Shown: positions 41,090 to 45,086 of the stretch, in pieces
Numbering within the stretch: position 1 is the stretch's first letter
Layout of the letters: each line of letters starts with the position of its first letter
Origin: Fundidesulfovibrio agrisoli
GTDB lineage: Bacteria > Desulfobacterota > Desulfovibrionia > Desulfovibrionales > Desulfovibrionaceae
Reading direction: 5' to 3'
Length of the DNA stretch: 45,086 nucleotides
Assembly: GCF_022808715.1 (NCBI RefSeq)
Contig: NZ_JAKZKX010000027.1
Coordinates: 1-45,086, forward strand
Notes under the pieces: model-generated
Databases searched by the model: none
Told to the model about the DNA's origin: nothing
The model's input: the letters and a program-made list of their open reading frames with translations, nothing else
Position numbers and translations under genes: made by a program

Positions 41090-41458
41090 TTGGATATTTC
41101 CAAGGCCATTGCCGAATTGAAGGGGATGCCGGGCTTCACCGAGAAGGTGGGCATGGTGCTGGTGCACAACGGCGTGGTCCGGGCCACCTCGCGCAACGAG
41201 GGCAAGGCCGTGGAGCGCCTGGAGGTGCACCCCGACCAGGAGAAGATCCAGGCCATCTGCCGTGAGATCGAGGCCCGGCAGGGCATCTTCGCGGTGCGCG
41301 CCGTGGCCAAGGACGGCATTTTCCACCCCGGGGAGGACCTGCTGTTCATCATCGTCGCCGGGGACATCCGGGAGAACGTGCTCTCCGCCCTGACCGACGC
41401 CCTGAACCGCATCAAGGCCGAAGCGGTGAGCAAGTGCGAACACTGCGAGGTGGCCTGA
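41090..41458 (+). CDS. MoaE-like protein (molybdopterin synthase large-subunit family)
   Basis: A TTG start at 41090 is supported by GGGAGGT 6 nt upstream and by in-frame homology from the first residues. The 122-residue protein follows the MoaE pattern (VGMVLVHNGVVRATSR, then RLEVHPDQEKIQAICREIEAR, GEDLLFIIVAGDIRENVLSALTDALNRIK). The usual C-terminal active-site KTxxPFWKKE is replaced by KAEAVSKCEHC, with lysines 109 and 115 and a CXXC. It may be a divergent MoaE making pterin for the formate dehydrogenase and aldehyde oxidoreductase, or a paralogue with another role. It stands alone. Confidence 0.75.
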   Translation: MDISKAIAELKGMPGFTEKVGMVLVHNGVVRATSRNEGKAVERLEVHPDQEKIQAICREIEARQGIFAVRAVAKDGIFHPGEDLLFIIVAGDIRENVLSALTDALNRIKAEAVSKCEHCEVA

Positions 41459-41529
41459 GGCCCCCCGGCCCGGCCGCAAGGCGGAGAAATCCCCGCCGCG
41501 CGGCCTGGGACGCCAGATTTGTGTTTACA

Positions 41530-41612
41530 CGGCCTGCATTCGGCCTGTAAGCGGAATGTTCGGGTGGCGACACCCGCGAGTCAGTACCTGGACCGCAGGC
41601 AGAGGCCTGCGG
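41530..41612 (+). other. Structured RNA-leader candidate upstream of the RRM gene
   Basis: The roughly 300-nt gap between the MoaE-like and RRM genes contains hairpins at 41561-41576 (CGGGTG with GCGA tetraloop) and 41593-41612 (CCGCAGGC/GCCTGCGG with AGAG loop). Further partial repeats of CCTGC follow at 41660-41680. No gene is visible. The stems could form an autoregulatory leader for the RNA-binding protein (inference). Confidence 0.4.
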
Positions 41613-41762
41613 CATGGATAACAGCTACCGGCTGAGTAATTGCGGAACCTGCCTGCGGGGCCGCAACGTTCAACGCGCATGGTTTCTTTGGATCTTGGGC
41701 TATGAAGGACGCGCAGCTCCAAGCGACGAGACACAGCATGCCAAAACAGGAGCTTTAAGCGT

Positions 41763-42065
41763 ATGTCTAAGAAACTTTATGTCGGCAACCTGTCCTTTTC
41801 CTCCACTGAAGACGACGTTCGCAACGCCTTCTCCGCTTTCGGTGAAGTCTACAACGTCAGCCTGATCACCGACCGCGAGACCGGCCGCCTGCGTGGCTTC
41901 GGCTTCGTCGAGATGGACGAGGAAGGCGCCAAGGCCGCCATCCAGGGCATGGACGGCAAGGAGCTCGGCGGCCGCACCCTGAAGGTCAACGAAGCCCAGG
42001 AGAAGCCCCGCAGCGGTGGCGGCGGCGGCTACAACCGTGGCGGCGGTGGCGGCGGCCGCTGGTAG
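41763..42065 (+). CDS. Glycine-rich RRM RNA-binding protein
   Basis: CAGGAGC precedes the ATG at 41763. The 100-residue protein has one RNA-recognition motif with RNP2 (LYVGNL, residues 5-10) and RNP1 (LRGFGFVEM, about 44-52), then a glycine-rich tail (SGGGGGYNRGGGGGGRW) like cold-inducible RNA-binding proteins. It should bind single-stranded RNA in the cytoplasm and may act as an RNA chaperone. It is monocistronic, with a structured leader and a strong terminator. Confidence 0.95.
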   Translation: MSKKLYVGNLSFSSTEDDVRNAFSAFGEVYNVSLITDRETGRLRGFGFVEMDEEGAKAAIQGMDGKELGGRTLKVNEAQEKPRSGGGGGYNRGGGGGGRW

Positions 42066-42148
42066 TATCCGCTTTCCGCCGGCGTGAACGCCTGGCCGCA
42101 TCGCCCTGAGAGGGGCGCGGCGGGGCGAAGCTGGCTGGCATTGCACGT

Positions 42149-42177
42149 AAGGCCGGGGGAAACCCCGGCCTTTTTTG
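42149..42177 (+). terminator. Intrinsic terminator after the RRM gene
   Basis: A perfect 10-bp stem AAGGCCGGGG/CCCCGGCCTT with a GAAA tetraloop is followed by a T-run. It lies 84 nt after the stop codon. Confidence 0.92.
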
Positions 42178-42390
42178 TTTGCGGTTCGGGAGGCGGAGCG
42201 CGGCAGGAGGGGCAGAAAAGTCCTGAGCAGAAACTATGCTGTATTGATCCGTGATTGAACGGTTTCGTCTCGCGCGGCTTCCAGTTGCGAGAAGTTTTAG
42301 CTTCGTGTTTCACTACCATGCCCGGAAGACACAGGCGGGAAGCCGTCTGGTGGGCGTCCCGGTCTTGACGGCTTTCACAGGTGTGTCATA

Positions 42391-42620
42391 ATGACATTCC
42401 AGGAACACAGTCGACCGCATCCACGCAACGGGCAGGGCAACGGGCCGCCGATATCGCTGGAGCCGGTGCTAGGTTTCAGTTTTGGGCATCCTGATTGGTC
42501 CGGGGCATCTGTGGCTGGCCGTAGCAAAAAATTCCATTCGTTCAGGAAGGATCTGCTCATCCTGCTCGCCTGCGTCACGGGCGTGCTGGTGGCGGGCGTG
42601 GTGCCGGCAACGGCTGCCTG
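42391..42620 (+). pseudogene. Out-of-frame N-terminus of the HD-GYP protein
   Basis: This frame (ATG 42391 or GTG 42511) encodes a basic stretch and one membrane helix, KFHSFRKDLLILLACVTGVLVAGVV. That is what the downstream sensor needs as its first transmembrane segment. It then runs into a shadow sequence, while the continuation (GNGCLLDAVITEFRE) is in the -1 frame. The change falls about 42590-42610. A one-base deletion, or an assembly error, is the simplest reading. Confidence 0.6.
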
Positions 42621-44231
42621 TTGGACGCCGTCATCACCGAATTCCGCGAGAGCCAGATCCGCTCCATGCTGGGCAACGTCCGCCGGACGCTGCTCATTCA
42701 GGACAGGGCCTACCTCCTCTACGAGACCATGCTGGACGAGCGCATGCGCGTCGCCATGCGCCGCTTCCAGGAGGCCTATTCCCGCAGCGGCGGGGACCTG
42801 GGCGCTCTGGACCTCTCCTCCCTGCGCCTCCCGCAGGACCAGGACATCGACTTCTTCGTCATCGACGGCGACAACGTCGTGGTGCGGACCACCTTCGATA
42901 AGGACCAGGGGCTCAACATCGCCGAACCCGGCACCGAAATCGCCGCCTACCTGGAGAAGGTGCGCCGCTCCGGCGAATACGCCACCTACCGGGCCACGGT
43001 GAGCCGCTACGACGGCATCAAGAAGTTCGCCTACCAGGTGGCCGAGGGCGGAAGGCACCTCCTGGAGGTGGGCGTTTCGCTCTCCAGGCACTCCGCAAGC
43101 CTCGCAGGGGTCAGGCTGGAGACCGTTCCCGGCGACATACGCCAGGACAACGACATGCTGCTCTCATTGCATGTGTTCAACTCCTCCGGGGTCTCCTTCA
43201 CCAGCGACGAGAACGGCAAGCATTTCCTGCTCCAGGGCGAGCGCCGCGAGGCCATGAACCACGCCATGGCCGCCGGGCAGGCGGAGCTCAAGGCCGGAGA
43301 CGGGGTGCACTACCGCTACTTCCAGCTCGCGCCCACGGAAAGCGGGCAGCTGGGCAAGGTGGTGGAGATCGCCCTGGACACGGCCAAGCTGCGTGGCCTG
43401 CGCAACGGCCACCTGCTCATTCTGCTGGGCGTGGGCCTCGTCAGCGTGGCCGGAGGCCTCGCTGCCAGCCTCTGGCTGGCCAGGCGGTTCAGCCGTCCGA
43501 TATTGCAGTTGTCCGAAGGGGTGCACCGCATCGCGGAAGGGCATCTGGACGAACCCGTGGTGGTGGACAGCACCAACGAGATAGGGCTGCTCGCCAGCGA
43601 CGTGGAGGCCATGCGCGTGCGCATCGCGGGGCTCGTCTCCCGACTGGAGGCCACCAACCAGGAGCTGCTCGGCAACTACGACCTGCTCATCCGGGCCTTC
43701 CTCAAGGCCCTGGAGCATCGCGAGAGCGGCACGGCCGCCCACTCCCTGCGGGTGAACCGCATCGCCATGGCCATCGGCGAGGCCATGGACCTGGACGAGC
43801 GCCGGATGAACCTGCTGGACTGGGGCTCCCTGCTGCACGACATCGGCAAGCTGACCCTCAGCAACGCGCTCCTACTCAAGCCGGGCTCCCTGACCCCCGA
43901 GGAATACGACTGCGTCAAGCGCCACCCCGTCCTGGGCCACGAGGTGCTGCGCGAGCTGCGCTACCTCGGCGGCGCGCTGGAGGTCACCCTGCACCACCAC
44001 GAGCGCTACGACGGCAAGGGCTACCCCCACGGCCTCTCCGGGGAGGACATCCCCCTGCTGGCCCGTATCTGCGCCGTGGCCGACGCCTTCGAGGCCATGA
44101 CCAGCGACCGCCCCTACCGCAGCGGCATGGACCGCGCCCGTGCCTGCGAGGAGATCAAGGCCGCTGCCGGGACGCAGTTCGACCCCGCCGTGGTGGAGGC
44201 CTTCCTGCTCCTGCCCTGGCGGACGCTCTAA
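42621..44231 (+). CDS. HAMP-HD-GYP cyclic-di-GMP phosphodiesterase, first membrane helix lost by frameshift
   Basis: From a TTG at 42621 the frame gives 536 residues: a periplasmic sensor region (about 1-255), a membrane helix (LLILLGVGLVSVAGGLAASLWL), HAMP, and an HD-GYP domain with LHDIGK, HHHERYDGKGYP and AVADAFEAMTSDRPYR. The HD-GYP residues needed for metal binding and hydrolysis of cyclic di-GMP are present. The natural start lies upstream in another frame, so this ORF alone lacks the first membrane segment and a ribosome-binding site. It is probably a recently broken gene or a sequencing artefact; catalytic domains are intact. Confidence 0.8.
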   Translation: MDAVITEFRESQIRSMLGNVRRTLLIQDRAYLLYETMLDERMRVAMRRFQEAYSRSGGDLGALDLSSLRLPQDQDIDFFVIDGDNVVVRTTFDKDQGLNIAEPGTEIAAYLEKVRRSGEYATYRATVSRYDGIKKFAYQVAEGGRHLLEVGVSLSRHSASLAGVRLETVPGDIRQDNDMLLSLHVFNSSGVSFTSDENGKHFLLQGERREAMNHAMAAGQAELKAGDGVHYRYFQLAPTESGQLGKVVEIALDTAKLRGLRNGHLLILLGVGLVSVAGGLAASLWLARRFSRPILQLSEGVHRIAEGHLDEPVVVDSTNEIGLLASDVEAMRVRIAGLVSRLEATNQELLGNYDLLIRAFLKALEHRESGTAAHSLRVNRIAMAIGEAMDLDERRMNLLDWGSLLHDIGKLTLSNALLLKPGSLTPEEYDCVKRHPVLGHEVLRELRYLGGALEVTLHHHERYDGKGYPHGLSGEDIPLLARICAVADAFEAMTSDRPYRSGMDRARACEEIKAAAGTQFDPAVVEAFLLLPWRTL

Positions 44232-44325
44232 CCGCCTTGGGGCTTGCGGGCCGCCTCCCCGGCTGCTACCCGGGTCCGGAAAAGGGGCCGCGCGGCAGCG
44301 CCCGGCCCGTCAAAGGCGCATCAAT

Positions 44326-44967
44326 ATGGACATCACCACCTTTCTGACCTTCGTCGGCCTGGTCTTCGTCCTGGTCATCACGCCCGGGCCGGACATGCTC
44401 TACATCGTCACCACCTCCATGGCTTCCGGGTCGCGCAGCGGGCTGGCCTGCGTGCTGGGCGTGGCCGTGGGGGCCTACGTGCACGCCGTGTGCGTGGCCT
44501 TCGGGCTCTCCGCCGTGCTGGCCGCCTCCCAGACGGCCTACGATGTGGTGCGCTGGGGCGGCGCGGCCTATCTGGTGTGGATCGGGCTCAAGACCATGTT
44601 CGGGCCTTCCGTGCTGGAGTTGCGGGGCGGCGGCGCGCAACGCACTTTTGCTCAAAGTTTCAGGCGCGGCGTGCTGACCAACGTGATGAACCCCAAGGCC
44701 TTCCTGTTCTGCGTCACCTTCTATCCGCAGTTCGCGAGCCCGGCGGCCGGGCCGGTGTGGTCCCAGGTGCTTATCATGGGGGTTGTCACGTCGCTGATGC
44801 TGCTGGCGGTGATGACGCCCATCTCGTTCTCCAGCGGGCGCTTCGGCCGCTTCCTGGCCCGCAACGCCCTGATGCGGGTGCACCTGCCCAAGGCGCTGGG
44901 CGCGGTGTTCGTTGGGCTGGGGCTGCACCTGCTGTTCAGGACGGACGGAGCGGGGGCGGCGCGGTAG
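44326..44967 (+). CDS. LysE/RhtB-family amino-acid exporter
   Basis: AAAGGCG precedes the ATG at 44326. The 213-residue membrane protein has about six helices and the RhtB signature (FLTFVGLVFVLVITPGPDMLYIVTTS near the start, RGVLTNVMNPKAFLFCVTFYPQF in the middle). Members export amino acids such as threonine or homoserine; the substrate here is unknown. It is 94 nt after the HD-GYP gene with no terminator between. A long hairpin lies about 75 nt downstream. Confidence 0.92.
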   Translation: MDITTFLTFVGLVFVLVITPGPDMLYIVTTSMASGSRSGLACVLGVAVGAYVHAVCVAFGLSAVLAASQTAYDVVRWGGAAYLVWIGLKTMFGPSVLELRGGGAQRTFAQSFRRGVLTNVMNPKAFLFCVTFYPQFASPAAGPVWSQVLIMGVVTSLMLLAVMTPISFSSGRFGRFLARNALMRVHLPKALGAVFVGLGLHLLFRTDGAGAAR

Positions 44968-45041
44968 CGGCGAAAGGCTTCGCGTTAGCGGCGCGAGGGC
45001 GTAAGAATTTGGGTTGTAGGCTCCCTGCCTGGCCTCCGGCG

Positions 45042-45086
45042 GGCGGGGCAAGCCGATATTCTTCAAATATATCGGTTTGCCCCGCC
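45042..45086. repeat. Hairpin element with TTCTTCAAATA loop (copy 2, cut by the window edge)
   Basis: 18-nt arms (45042-45059 and 45069-45086) pair with a single G-U position around the loop TCTTCAAAT. The right arm runs to the last base, so the true stem may be longer. It shares its loop, but not its stem sequence, with 26233-26309. It is preceded by GGCCTCCGGCGGG, also found beside copy 1. Confidence 0.72.

Overview
The window looks like chromosome of a G+C-rich sulfate-reducing Desulfovibrionales bacterium (Desulfovibrio/Fundidesulfovibrio-like). The assignment is inferred from gene content: a periplasmic selenocysteine formate dehydrogenase, a multihaem cytochrome c, a tungsten-type aldehyde:ferredoxin oxidoreductase, many sigma-54 regulators and strong Shine-Dalgarno sites. 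No rRNA, tRNA, CRISPR array, prophage or intact insertion sequence was recognised.

Layout. 1-3141 (minus): start of fdhB and complete fdhA, read through an in-frame UGA as selenocysteine. 3.6-8.0 kb: multihaem cytochrome, glutaredoxin-like protein, secreted M6 metalloprotease. 8.0-11.2 kb: large hybrid histidine kinase. 11.2-12.1 kb: long structured non-coding stretch. 12.1-15.7 kb: multicopper oxidase, a small four-cysteine secreted protein, a small lipoprotein and a small DUF1653-like protein. 15.75-19.05 kb: a promoter and terminator enclosing about 300 nt of leader or ncRNA, then an NtrB/NtrC-type two-component pair. 19.1-20.6 kb: two toxin-antitoxin modules (HicAB, MazEF); MazEF lies between two copies of the lon 3' end. 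20.7-22.7 kb: a Lon-type protease with a response-regulator receiver domain inserted before its AAA+ module. 22.98-26.1 kb: two small proteins of unknown role, a small membrane protein, a TSUP/TauE permease and a tandem universal stress protein, behind a sigma-54-like promoter with upstream palindromes.

26.4-36.6 kb (minus) is one coherent unit: gabT, a branched-chain-type ABC transporter (livKHMGF), aldehyde:ferredoxin oxidoreductase, a CBS-domain protein and gabD. A good -24/-12 promoter precedes gabT, and a PAS-PAS-AAA+ sigma-54 activator is encoded immediately upstream. I infer import of 4-aminobutyrate or a related omega-amino acid, transamination to a semialdehyde, and oxidation by an NAD(P)-linked and a ferredoxin-linked enzyme. 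38.7-45.1 kb: a GT39-like membrane protein, a MoaE-like protein, a glycine-rich RRM protein with a structured leader, a frameshifted HD-GYP protein and a LysE/RhtB exporter.

The most novel items are: (1) the receiver-Lon fusion, close to a two-component pair with a similar receiver and divergent from a sigma-54-like promoter carrying three palindromes; (2) two long hairpins (26.2 kb and the right edge) with the same apical loop but different, internally matched stems; (3) the duplicated lon 3' end flanking a toxin-antitoxin cassette; (4) a hicA gene that is probably leaderless.
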